DNA from: Stomoxys calcitrans
Lineage: Eukaryota; Arthropoda; Insecta; Diptera; Muscidae
Assembly: GCF_963082655.1 (NCBI RefSeq)
Contig: NC_081554.1
Location: forward strand, 56,221,869 to 56,285,868
Direction of reading: 5' to 3'
DNA: 64,000 nt
Below are positions 37,101-50,285 of this stretch, in pieces. Each line of letters starts with the position of its first letter. Within the stretch, counting starts at the first letter, position 1. Position numbers and translations under genes: made by a program. The notes under the pieces are model-generated. The model had not been told where the DNA came from. It worked only from the letters and a program-made list of their open reading frames with translations, and searched no databases.

Positions 37101-40100
37101 AATCTCCGAATTAATGGCGAATTTAAACGAGGACGGGATAGCGATTCGAATATTGTTTTCAGATTATAAAAATTGAGCGTCTTTGCTTCGAAAACGAAGC
37201 GTTTTTTGGCCAAAAAAAGGGAATATCGAATACCTGAAATATGCTTGGTATTCAGTTTACAATGGGAAACTATATTCGCCACAGTTTTTTGCGAAAATCG
37301 AAAAAAAGTTTTTTTGACCATTTTTTACTAAAGGCTATAAGTGGTTAAAATTTTCGAAAATCATCAAAATTTCGAAACATTCAAAATCTGAAAATTACTG
37401 ACGAATTTAATTGAGGATGCGACAGCGATTCGAATATTGTTTTCAGATTATAAAAATTGAGTGTCTTTGTTTCGAAGACGCCGCGTTTTTTGGCCAAAAA
37501 TGGGAATATCGAAAACCTGAAATATGCTCTGTATTCAGTTTACGACGAGAAACTATATTCGCCACAGTTTTTTGCGAAAATCGAAAAAAAGTTTTTTCGA
37601 CCATTTTTTACTAAAGGCTATAAGTGGTTAAAATTTTCGAAAATCATCAAAATTTCGAAATATTCAAAACCTGAATATAAGTGACGAATTTAAACGAGGA
37701 TGAGACAGCGATTCGAATATTGTTTTCAAATTATAAAAATTGAGCGTCTTTGCTTCGAAAACGCCGCGTTTTTTGGCCAAAAATGGGAATATCGAAAACC
37801 TGAAATATGCTCTGTATTCAGTTTACGATGAGAAACTATATTCGCCACAGTTTTTTGCAAAAATCGAAAAAAAGTTTTTTTGACCATTTTTTACTAAAGG
37901 CTATAAGTGGTTAAAATTTTCGGAAATCATCAAAATTTCGAAATATTCAAAATCTGAAAATTACTGACGAATTTAATTGAGGATGGGATAGCGATTTGAA
38001 TATTGTTTTCAGATTATAAAAATTGAGCGTCTTTGCTTCGAAAACGCCGCGTTTTTTGGCCAAAAATGGGAATATCAAAAACCTGAAATATGCTCTGTAT
38101 TCAGTTGACGATGAGAAACTATATTCGCCACAGTTTTTTGCGAAAATCGAAAAAAAGTTTTTTTGACCATTTTTACTAAAGGCTATAAGTGGTTAACATT
38201 TTCGAAAATCATCAAAATTTCGAAATATTCAAAATCTGAAAATTACTGACGAATTTAATTGAGGATGGGATAGCGATTTGAATATTGTTTTCAGATTATA
38301 AAAATTGAGCGTCTTTGCTTCGAAAACGCCGCGTTTTTTGGCCAAAAATGGGAATATCAAAAACCTGAAATATGCTCTGTATTCAGTTGACGATGAGAAA
38401 CTATATTCGCCACAGTTTTTTGCGAAAATCGAAAAAAAGTTTTTTTGACCATTTTTACTAAAGGCTATAAGTGGTTAAAATTTTCGAAAATCATCAAAAT
38501 TTCGAAATATTCAAAACCTGAAAATTACTGACGAATTTAAACGAGGATGAGACAGCGATTCGAATATTGTTTTCAGATTATAAAAATTGAGCGTCTTTGC
38601 TTCGAAAACGCCGCGTTTTTTGGCCAAAAATGGGAATATCGAAAACCTGAAATATGCTCTGTATTCAGTTTACGATGAGAAACTATATTCGCCACAGTTT
38701 TTTGCGAAAATCGAAAAAAAGTTTTTTTGACCATTTTTTACTAAAGGCTATAAGTGGTTAAAATTTTCGAAAATCATCAAAATTTCGAAATATTCAAAAC
38801 CTGAAAATTACTGACGAATTTTAACGAGGATGAGACAGCGATTCGAATATTGTTTTCAGATTATAAAAATTGAGCGCCTTTACTACGAAGACGCCGCGTT
38901 TTTTGGCCAAAAATGGGAATATCGAAAACCTGAAATATGCTCTGTATTCAGTTTACGATGAGAAACTATATTCGCCACAGTTTTTTGCGAAAATCGAAAA
39001 AAAGTTTTTTCGACCATTTTTTACTAAAGGCTATAAGTGGTTAAAATTTTCGAAAATCATCAAAATTTCGAAATATTCAAAATCCGAAAATTACTGACGA
39101 ATTTAATTGAGGACGGGATAGCGATTCGAATATTGTTTTCAGATTATAAAAATTGAGCGTCTTTGCTTCGAAGACGCCGCGTTTTTTGGCCAAAAATGGG
39201 AATATCGAAAACCTGAAATATGCTCTGTATTCAGTTTACGATGAGAAACTATATTCGCCACAGTTTTTTGCAAAAATCGAAAAAAAGTTTTTTTGACCAT
39301 TTTTTACTAAAGGCTATAAGTGGTTAAAATTTTCGGAAATCATCAAAATTTCGAAATATTCAAAATCTGAAAATTACTGACGAATTTAATTGAGGATGGG
39401 ATAGCGATTTGAATATTGTTTTCAGATTATAAAAATTGAGCGTCTTTGCTTCGAAAACGCCGCGTTTTTTGGCCAAAAATGGGAATATCGAAAACCTGAA
39501 ATATGCTCTGTATTCAGTTGACGATGAGAAACTATATTCGCCACAGTTTTTTGCGAAAATCGAAAAAAAGTTTTTTTGACCATTTTTTACTAAAGGCTAT
39601 AAGTGGTTAAAATTTTCGAAAATCATCAAAATTTCGAAATATTCAAAACCTGAAAATTACTGACGAATTTAAACGAGGATGAGACAGCGATTCGAATATT
39701 GTTTTCAGATTATAAAAATTGAGCGTCTTTGCTTCGAAAACGCCGCGTTTTTTGGCCAAAAATGGGAATATCGAAAACCTGAAATATGCTCTGTATTCAG
39801 TTTACGATGAGAAACTATATTCGCCACAGTTTTTTGCGAAAATCGAAAAAAAGTTTTTTTGACCATTTTTTACTAAAGGCTATAAGTGGTTAAAATTTTC
39901 GAAAATCATCAAAATTTCGAAATATTCAAAATCTGCGAATTAATGGCGAATTTAATTGAGGACGGGATAGCGATTCGAATATTGTTTTCAGATTATAAAA
40001 ATTGAGCGTCTTTGCTTCGAAAACGCCGCGTTTTTTGGCCAAAAATGGGAATATCGAAAACCTGAAATATGCTCTGTATTCAGTTTACAATGAGAAACTA

Positions 40101-43100
40101 TATTCGCCACAGTTTTTTGCGAAAATCGAAAAAAAGTTTTTTTGACCATTTTTACTAAAGGCTATAAGTGGTTAACATTTTCGAAAATCATCAAAGTTTC
40201 GAAATATTCAAAACCTGAAAATACTGACGAATTTAATTGAGGATGCGACAGCGATTCGAATATTGTTTTCAGATTATAAAAATTGAGCGTCTTTGCTTCG
40301 AAAACGCCGCGTTTTTTGGCCAAAAATGGGAATATCGAAAACCTGAAATATGCTCTGTATTCAGTTTACGATGAGAAACTATATTCGCCACAGTTTTTTG
40401 CAAAAATCGAAAAAAAGTTTTTTTGACCATTTTTTACTAAAGGCTATAAGTGGTTAAAATTTTCGGAAATCATCAAAATTTCGAAATATTCAAAATCTGA
40501 AAATTACTGACGAATTTAATTGAGGATGGGATAGCGATTTGAATATTGTTTTCAGATTATAAAAATTGAGCGTCTTTGCTTCGAAAACGCCGCGTTTTTT
40601 GGCCAAAAATGGGAATATCAAAAACCTGAAATATGCTCTGTATTCAGTTTACAATGAGAAACTATATTCGCCACAGTTTTTTGCGAAAATCGAAAAAAAG
40701 TTTTTTTGACCATTTTTTACTAAAGGCTATAAGTGGTTAAAATTTTCGAAAATCATCAAAATTTCGAAATATTCAAAACCTGAAAATTACTGACGAATTT
40801 TAACGAGGATGAGACAGCGATTCGAATATTGTTTTCAGATTATAAAAATTGAGCGCCTTTACTACGAAGACGCCGCGTTTTTTGGCCAAAAATGGGAATA
40901 TCGAAAACCTGAAATATGCTCTGTATTCAGTTGACGATGAGAAACTATATTCGCCACAGTTTTTTGCGAAAATCGAAAAAAAGTTTTTTCGACCATTTTT
41001 TACTAAAGGCTATAAGTGGTTAAAATTTTCGAAAATCATCAAAATTTCGAAATATTCAAAATCCGAAAATTACTGACGAATTTAATTGAGGACGGGATAG
41101 CGATTCGAATATTGTTTTCAGATTATAAAAATTGAGCGTCTTTGCTTCGAAAACGCCGCGTTTTTTGGCCAAAAATGGGAATATCGAAAACCTGAAATAT
41201 GCTCTGTATTCAGTTGACGATGAGAAACTATATTCGCCACAGTTTTTTGCGAAAATCGAAAAAAAGTTTTTTTGACCATTTTTTACTAAAGGCTATAAGT
41301 GGTTAAAATTTTCGAAAATCATCAAAATTTCGAAATATTCAAAACCTGAAAATTACTGACGAATTTAAACGAGGATGAGACAGCGATTCGAATATTGTTT
41401 TCAGATTATAAAAATTGAGCGTCTTTGCTTCGAAAACGCCGCGTTTTTTGGCCAAAAATGGGAATATCGAAAACCTGAAATATGCTCTGTATTCAGTTTA
41501 CGATGAGAAACTATATTCGCCACAGTTTTTTGCGAAAATCGAAAAAAAGTTTTTTTGACCATTTTTTACTAAAGGCTATAAGTGGTTAAAATTTTCGAAA
41601 ATCATCAAAATTTCGAAATATTCAAAATCTGCGAATTAATGGCGAATTTAATTGAGGACGGGATAGCGATTCGAATATTGTTTTCAGATTATAAAAATTG
41701 AGCGTCTTTGCTTCGAAAACGCCGCGTTTTTTGGCCAAAAATGGGAATATCGAAAACCTGAAATATGCTCTGTATTCAGTTTACAATGAGAAACTATATT
41801 CGCCACAGTTTTTTGCGAAAATCGAAAAAAAGTTTTTTTGACCATTTTTACTAAAGGCTATAAGTGGTTAACATTTTCGAAAATCATCAAAGTTTCGAAA
41901 TATTCAAAACCTGAAAATACTGACGAATTTAATTGAGGATGCGACAGCGATTCGAATATTGTTTTCAGATTATAAAAATTGAGCGTCTTTGCTTCGAAAA
42001 CGCCGCGTTTTTTGGCCAAAAAATGGGAATATCGAAAACCTGAAATATGCTCTGTATTCAGTTTACGATGAGAAACTATATTCGCCACAGTTTTTTGCGA
42101 AAATCGAAAAAAAGTTTTTTTGACCATTTTTTACTAAAGGCTATAAGTGGTTAACATTTTCGAAAATCATCAAAGTTTCGAAATATTCAAAACCTGAAAA
42201 TACTGACGAATTTAATTGAGGATGCGACAGCGATTCGAATATTGTTTTCAGATTATAAAAATTGAGCGTCTTTGCTTCGAAAACGCCGCGTTTTTTGGCC
42301 AAAAATGGGAATATCGAAAACCTGAAATATGCTCTGTATTCAGTTTACGATGAGAAACTATATTCGCCACAGTTTTTTGCAAAAATCGAAAAAAAGTTTT
42401 TTTGACCATTTTTTACTAAAGGCTATAAGTGGTTAAAATTTTCGGAAATCATCAAAATTTCGAAATATTCAAAATCTGAAAATTACTGACGAATTTAATT
42501 GAGGATGGGATAGCGATTTGAATATTGTTTTCAGATTATAAAAATTGAGCGTCTTTGCTTCGAAAACGCCGCGTTTTTTGGCCAAAAATGGGAATATCGA
42601 AAACCTGAAATATGCTCTGTATTCAGTTTACGATGAGAAACTATATTCGCCACAGTTTTTTGCGAAAATCGAAAAAAAGTTTTTTCGACCATTTTTTACT
42701 AAAGGCTATAAGTGGTTAAAATTTTCGAAAATCATCAAAATTTCGAAATATTCAAAATCCGAAAATTACTGACGAATTTAATTGAGGACGGGATAGCGAT
42801 TCGAATATTGTTTTCAGATTATAAAAATTGAGCGTCTTTGCTTCGAAGACGCCGCGTTTTTTGGCCAAAAATGGGAATATCAAAAACCTGAAATATGCTC
42901 TGTATTCAGTTGACGATGAGAAACTATATTCGCTACAGTTTTTTGCGAAAATCGAAAAAAAGTTTTTTTGACCATTTTTTACTAAAGGCTATAAGTGGTT
43001 AAAATTTTCGAAAATCATCAAAATTTCGAAATATTCAAAATCTGCGAATTAATGGCGAATTTAATTGAGGACGGGATAGCGATTCGAATATTGTTTTCAG

Positions 43101-46100
43101 ATTATAAAAATTGAGCGTCTTTGCTTCGAAAACGCCGCGTTTTTTGGCCAAAAATGGGAATATCGAAAACCTGAAATATGCTCTGTATTCAGTTTACAAT
43201 GAGAAACTATATTCGCCACAGTTTTTTGCGAAAATCGAAAAAAAGTTTTTTTGACCATTTTTACTAAAGGCTATAAGTGGTTAACATTTTCGAAAATCAT
43301 CAAAGTTTCGAAATATTCAAAACCTGAAAATACTGACGAATTTAATTGAGGATGCGACAGCGATTCGAATATTGTTTTCAGATTATAAAAATTGAGCGTC
43401 TTTGCTTCGAAAACGCCGCGTTTTTTGGCCAAAAATGGGAATATCGAAAACCTGAAATATGCTCTGTATTCAGTTTACGATGAGAAACTATATTCGCCAC
43501 AGTTTTTTGCAAAAATCGAAAAAAAGTTTTTTTGACCATTTTTTACTAAAGGCTATAAGTGGTTAAAATTTTCGGAAATCATCAAAATTTCGAAATATTC
43601 AAAATCTGAAAATTACTGACGAATTTAATTGAGGATGGGATAGCGATTTGAATATTGTTTTCAGATTATAAAAATTGAGCGTCTTTGCTTCGAAAACGCC
43701 GCGTTTTTTGGCCAAAAATGGGAATATCAAAAACCTGAAATATGCTCTGTATTCAGTTGACGATGAGAAACTATATTCGCCACAGTTTTTTGCGAAAATC
43801 GAAAAAAAGTTTTTTTGACCATTTTTTACTAAAGGCTATAAGTGGTTAAAATTTTCGAAAATCATCAAAATTTCGAAATATTCAAAACCTGAAAATTACT
43901 GACGAATTTAAACGAGGATGAGACAGCGATTCGAATATTGTTTTCAGATTATAAAAATTGAGCGTCTTTGCTTCGAAAACGCCGCGTTTTTTGGCCAAAA
44001 ATGGGAATATCGAAAACCTGAAATATGCTCTGTATTCAGTTTACGATGAGAAACTATATTCGCCACAGTTTTTTGCGAAAATCGAAAAAAAGTTTTTTTG
44101 ACCATTTTTTACTAAAGGCTATAAGTGGTTAAAATTTTCGAAAATCATCAAAATTTCGAAATATTCAAAACCTGAAAATTACTGACGAATTTTAACGAGG
44201 ATGAGACAGCGATTCGAATATTGTTTTCAGATTATAAAAATTGAGCGCCTTTACTACGAAGACGCCGCGTTTTTTGGCCAAAAATGGGAATATCGAAAAC
44301 CTGAAATATGCTCTGTATTCAGTTTACGATGAGAAACTATATTCGCCACAGTTTTTTGCGAAAATCGAAAAAAAGTTTTTTCGACCATTTTTTACTAAAG
44401 GCTATAAGTGGTTAAAATTTTCGAAAATCATCAAAATTTCGAAATATTCAAAATCCGAAAATTACTGACGAATTTAATTGAGGACGGGATAGCGATTCGA
44501 ATATTGTTTTCAGATTATAAAAATTGAGCGTCTTTGCTTCGAAGACGCCGCGTTTTTTGGCCAAAAATGGGAATATCGAAAACCTGAAATATGCTCTGTA
44601 TTCAGTTTACGATGAGAAACTATATTCGCCACAGTTTTTTGCGAAAATCGAAAAAAAGTTTTTTTTGACCATTTTTTACTAAAGGCTATAAGTGGTTAAA
44701 ATTTTCGAAAATCATCAAAATTTCGAAACATTCAAAATCTGAAAATTACTGACGAATTTAATTGAGGATGCGACAGCGATTCGAATATTGTTTTCAGATT
44801 ATAAAAATTGAGCGTCTTTGCTTCGAAAACGCCGCGTTTTTTGGCCAAAAATGGGAATATCGAAAACCTGAAATATGCTCCGTATTCAGTTTACGATGAG
44901 AAACTATATTCGCCACAGTTTTTTGCGAAAATCGAAAAAAAGTTTTTTTGACCATTTTTTACTAAAGGCTATAAGTGGTTAAAATTTTCGAAAATCATCA
45001 AAATTTCGAAATATTCAAAATCTGCGAATTAATGGCGAATTTATACGAGGATGCGACAGCGATTCGAATATTGTTTTCAGATTATAAAAATTGAGCGCCT
45101 TTACTACGAAGACGCCGCGTTTTTTGGCCAAAAATGGGAATATCGAAAACCTGAAATATGCTCTGTATTCAGTTTACGATGAGAAACTATATTCGCCACA
45201 GTTTTTTGCGAAAATCGAAAAAAAGTTTTTTCGACCATTTTTTACTAAAGGCTATAAGTGGTTAAAATTTTCGAAAATCATCAAAATTTCGAAATATTCA
45301 AAATCCGAAAATTACTGACGAATTTAATTGAGGACGGGATAGCGATTCGAATATTGTTTTCAGATTATAAAAATTGAGCGTCTTTGCTTCGAAGACGCCG
45401 CGTTTTTTGGCCAAAAATGGGAATATCAAAAACCTGAAATATGCTCTGTATTCAGTTGACGATGAGAAACTATATTCGCCACAGTTTTTTGCGAAAATCG
45501 AAAAAAAGTTTTTTTGACCATTTTTTACTAAAGGCTATAAGTGGTTAAAATTTTCGAAAATCATCAAAATTTCGAAATATTCAAAACCTGAAAATTACTG
45601 ACGAATTTAAACGAGGATGAGACAGCGATTCGAATATTGTTTTCAGATTATAAAAATTGAGCGTCTTTGCTTCGAAAACGCCGCGTTTTTTGGCCAAAAA
45701 TGGGAATATCGAAAACCTGAAATATGCTCTGTATTCAGTTTACGATGAGAAACTATATTCGCCACAGTTTTTTGCGAAAATCGAAAAAAAGTTTTTTTGA
45801 CCATTTTTTACTAAAGGCTATAAGTGGTTAAAATTTTCGAAAATCATCAAAATTTCGAAATATTCAAAATCTGCGAATTAATGGCGAATTTAATTGAGGA
45901 CGGGATAGCGATTCGAATATTGTTTTCAGATTATAAAAATTGAGCGTCTTTGCTTCGAAAACGCCGCGTTTTTTGGCCAAAAATGGGAATATCGAAAACC
46001 TGAAATATGCTCTGTATTCAGTTTACAATGAGAAACTATATTCGCCACAGTTTTTTGCGAAAATCGAAAAAAAGTTTTTTTGACCATTTTTACTAAAGGC

Positions 46101-49100
46101 TATAAGTGGTTAACATTTTCGAAAATCATCAAAGTTTCGAAATATTCAAAACCTGAAAATACTGACGAATTTAATTGAGGATGCGACAGCGATTCGAATA
46201 TTGTTTTCAGATTATAAAAATTGAGCGTCTTTGCTTCGAAAACGCCGCGTTTTTTGGCCAAAAATGGGAATATCGAAAACCTGAAATATGCTCTGTATTC
46301 AGTTTACGATGAGAAACTATATTCGCCACAGTTTTTTGCAAAAATCGAAAAAAAGTTTTTTTGACCATTTTTTACTAAAGGCTATAAGTGGTTAAAATTT
46401 TCGGAAATCATCAAAATTTCGAAATATTCAAAATCTGAAAATTACTGACGAATTTAATTGAGGATGGGATAGCGATTTGAATATTGTTTTCAGATTATAA
46501 AAATTGAGCGTCTTTGCTTCGAAAACGCCGCGTTTTTTGGCCAAAAATGGGAATATCAAAAACCTGAAATATGCTCTGTATTCAGTTGACGATGAGAAAC
46601 TATATTCGCCACAGTTTTTTGCGAAAATCGAAAAAAAGTTTTTTTGACCATTTTTTACTAAAGGCTATAAGTGGTTAAAATTTTCGAAAATCATCAAAAT
46701 TTCGAAATATTCAAAACCTGAAAATTACTGACGAATTTTAACGAGGATGAGACAGCGATTCGAATATTGTTTTCAGATTATAAAAATTGAGCGCCTTTAC
46801 TACGAAGACGCCGCGTTTTTTGGCCAAAAATGGGAATATCGAAAACCTGAAATATGCTCTGTATTCAGTTTACGATGAGAAACTATATTCGCCACAGTTT
46901 TTTGCGAAAATCGAAAAAAAGTTTTTTCGACCATTTTTTACTAAAGGCTATAAGTGGTTAAAATTTTCGAAAATCATCAAAATTTCGAAATATTCAAAAT
47001 CCGAAAATTACTGACGAATTTAATTGAGGACGGGATAGCGATTCGAATATTGTTTTCAGATTATAAAAATTGAGCGTCTTTGCTTCGAAGACGCCGCGTT
47101 TTTTGGCCAAAAATGGGAATATCGAAAACCTGAAATATGCTCTGTATTCAGTTTACGATGAGAAACTATATTCGCCACAGTTTTTTGCGAAAATCGAAAA
47201 AAAGTTTTTTTGACCATTTTTTACTAAAGGCTATAAGTGGTTAAAATTTTCGAAAATCATCAAAATTTCGAAATATTCAAAACCTGAAAATTACTGACGA
47301 ATTTAAACGAGGATGAGACAGCGATTCGAATATTGTTTTCAGATTATAAAAATTGAGCGTCTTTGCTTCGAAAACGCCGCGTTTTTTGGCCAAAAATGGG
47401 AATATCGAAAACCTGAAATATGCTCTGTATTCAGTTTACGATGAGAAACTATATTCGCCACAGTTTTTTGCGAAAATCGAAAAAAAGTTTTTTTGACCAT
47501 TTTTTACTAAAGGCTATAAGTGGTTAAAATTTTCGAAAATCATCAAAATTTCGAAATATTCAAAATCTGCGAATTAATGGCGAATTTAATTGAGGACGGG
47601 ATAGCGATTCGAATATTGTTTTCAGATTATAAAAATTGAGCGTCTTTGCTTCGAAAACGCCGCGTTTTTTGGCCAAAAATGGGAATATCGAAAACCTGAA
47701 ATATGCTCTGTATTCAGTTTACAATGAGAAACTATATTCGCCACAGTTTTTTGCGAAAATCGAAAAAAAGTTTTTTTGACCATTTTTACTAAAGGCTATA
47801 AGTGGTTAACATTTTCGAAAATCATCAAAGTTTCGAAATATTCAAAACCTGAAAATACTGACGAATTTAATTGAGGATGCGACAGCGATTCGAATATTGT
47901 TTTCAGATTATAAAAATTGAGCGTCTTTGCTTCGAAAACGCCGCGTTTTTTGGCCAAAAATGGGAATATCGAAAACCTGAAATATGCTCTGTATTCAGTT
48001 TACGATGAGAAACTATATTCGCCACAGTTTTTTGCAAAAATCGAAAAAAAGTTTTTTTGACCATTTTTTACTAAAGGCTATAAGTGGTTAAAATTTTCGG
48101 AAATCATCAAAATTTCGAAATATTCAAAATCTGAAAATTACTGACGAATTTAATTGAGGATGGGATAGCGATTTGAATATTGTTTTCAGATTATAAAAAT
48201 TGAGCGTCTTTGCTTCGAAAACGCCGCGTTTTTTGGCCAAAAATGGGAATATCAAAAACCTGAAATATGCTCTGTATTCAGTTGACGATGAGAAACTATA
48301 TTCGCCACAGTTTTTTGCGAAAATCGAAAAAAAGTTTTTTTGACCATTTTTTACTAAAGGCTATAAGTGGTTAAAATTTTCGAAAATCATCAAAATTTCG
48401 AAATATTCAAAACCTGAAAATTACTGACGAATTTAAACGAGGATGAGACAGCGATTCGAATATTGTTTTCAGATTATAAAAATTGAGCGTCTTTGCTTCG
48501 AAAACGCCGCGTTTTTTGGCCAAAAATGGGAATATCGAAAACCTGAAATATGCTCTGTATTCAGTTTACGATGAGAAACTATATTCGCCACAGTTTTTTG
48601 CGAAAATCGAAAAAAAGTTTTTTTGACCATTTTTTACTAAAGGCTATAAGTGGTTAAAATTTTCGAAAATCATCAAAATTTCGAAATATTCAAAACCTGA
48701 AAATTACTGACGAATTTTAACGAGGATGAGACAGCGATTCGAATATTGTTTTCAGATTATAAAAATTGAGCGCCTTTACTACGAAGACGCCGCGTTTTTT
48801 GGCCAAAAATGGGAATATCGAAAACCTGAAATATGCTCTGTATTCAGTTTACGATGAGAAACTATATTCGCCACAGTTTTTTGCGAAAATCGAAAAAAAG
48901 TTTTTTCGACCATTTTTTACTAAAGGCTATAAGTGGTTAAAATTTTCGAAAATCATCAAAATTTCGAAATATTCAAAATCCGAAAATTACTGACGAATTT
49001 AATTGAGGACGGGATAGCGATTCGAATATTGTTTTCAGATTATAAAAATTGAGCGTCTTTGCTTCGAAGACGCCGCGTTTTTTGGCCAAAAATGGGAATA

Positions 49101-50112
49101 TCGAAAACCTGAAATATGCTCTGTATTCAGTTTACGATGAGAAACTATATTCGCCACAGTTTTTTGCGAAAATCGAAAAAAAGTTTTTTTTGACCATTTT
49201 TTACTAAAGGCTATAAGTGGTTAAAATTTTCGAAAATCATCAAAATTTCGAAACATTCAAAATCTGAAAATTACTGACGAATTTAATTGAGGATGCGACA
49301 GCGATTCGAATATTGTTTTCAGATTATAAAAATTGAGCGTCTTTGCTTCGAAAACGCCGCGTTTTTTGGCCAAAAATGGGAATATCGAAAACCTGAAATA
49401 TGCTCCGTATTCAGTTTACGATGAGAAACTATATTCGCCACAGTTTTTTGCGAAAATCGAAAAAAAGTTTTTTTGACCATTTTTTACTAAAGGCTATAAG
49501 TGGTTAAAATTTTCGAAAATCATCAAAATTTCGAAATATTCAAAATCTGCGAATTAATGGCGAATTTATACGAGGATGCGACAGCGATTCGAATATTGTT
49601 TTCAGATTATAAAAATTGAGCGCCTTTACTACGAAGACGCCGCGTTTTTTGGCCAAAAATGGGAATATCGAAAACCTGAAATATGCTCTGTATTCAGTTT
49701 ACGATGAGAAACTATATTCGCCACAGTTTTTTGCGAAAATCGAAAAAAAGTTTTTTCGACCATTTTTTACTAAAGGCTTAAGTGGTTAAAATTTTCGAAA
49801 ATCATCAAAATTTCGAAATATTCAAAATCCGAAAATTACTGACGAATTTAATTGAGGACGGGATAGCGATTCGAATATTGTTTTCAGATTATAAAAATTG
49901 AGCGTCTTTGCTTCGAAGACGCCGCGTTTTTTGGCCAAAAATGGGAATATCGAAAACCTGAAATATGCTCTGTATTCAGTTTACGATGAGAAACTATATT
50001 CGCCACAGTTTTTTGCGAAAATCGAAAAAAGTTTTTTCGACCATTTTTTACTAAAGGCTATAAATCATCAAAATTTCGAAACATTCAAAATCAGCGAATT
50101 AGTGACAAATTA
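28130..50112 (+). repeat. 22-kb satellite array, 283-bp monomer, about 78 copies
   Basis: The same ~283-bp unit repeats head to tail without interruption. Each holds 'gcgattcgaatattgttttc', 'gcgttttttggccaaaaatg', 'cctgaaatatgctctgtatt', 'ttcgccacagttttttgcga' and 'ggctataagtggttaaaatt'. Units differ by a small set of shared variants: 'cttcgaaaac' or 'ctacgaagac', 'tttacga' or 'gttgacga', 'ttttttcgacc' or 'tttttttgacc', 'aaaacctgaaaat', 'aaaatctgcgaat' or 'aaaatccgaaaat'. Low divergence implies recent homogenisation. A 14-bp palindrome TTTTTGGCCAAAAA is present in nearly all units. About 20 units have an uninterrupted 74-75 codon frame, but most begin at TTG rather than ATG and the frame is closed by the common T variant, so I do not call proteins. 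The array lies between the convergent 3' ends of FNDC3 and CCDC28. Confidence 0.97.
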
Positions 50113-50285
50113 AAAAGAGGATAGGACAAAGTTTCAAATTTTTTTTTGGTTTAAGAAATCCTGCGTGTTTGGTTCGAAATCGCGGCGTTTTTTGGCTGAA
50201 AATGGGAATATCAAAAACCTGAAATATGATCTGAACTCAGTTTAAGATGAAAAATGATATTTGCCAAAGCTTTTAGCGAAAGTTG
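50113..50285 (+). repeat. Diverged edge monomer of the 283-bp satellite
   Basis: A recognisable but much more diverged unit: 'tggttcgaaatcgcggcgtt', 'tttggctgaaaatgggaata', 'cctgaaatatgatctgaact', 'atatttgccaaagcttttag'. The last standard unit before it (about 49,870-50,100) also lacks some 20 bp after 'aaaggctata'. Decay toward the edge is typical of satellite arrays and contrasts with the abrupt left edge at 28,130. Confidence 0.85.

Noticed and set aside
28130..50112. CRISPR-like array
   Set aside because: Repeats are contiguous 283-bp monomers with no unique spacers, in a eukaryotic context with no Cas genes.
28130..50112. Heat-shock elements from the many TTCGAA and GAA/TTC words in the satellite
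   Set aside because: Spacing does not fit alternating nGAAn pentamers (for example GAAATATTC has three bases between). The words reflect AT-rich composition.
28402..50113. About twenty near-identical 74-75 codon frames on the plus strand and several 74-89 codon frames on the minus strand in the satellite
   Set aside because: Most plus-strand frames start at TTG, not ATG, and are open only when the unit has the C variant in 'ttttttcgacc'. The commoner T variant puts a stop there. No domain, no independent start or splice context, and both strands are open equally, as expected from a periodic non-coding sequence.
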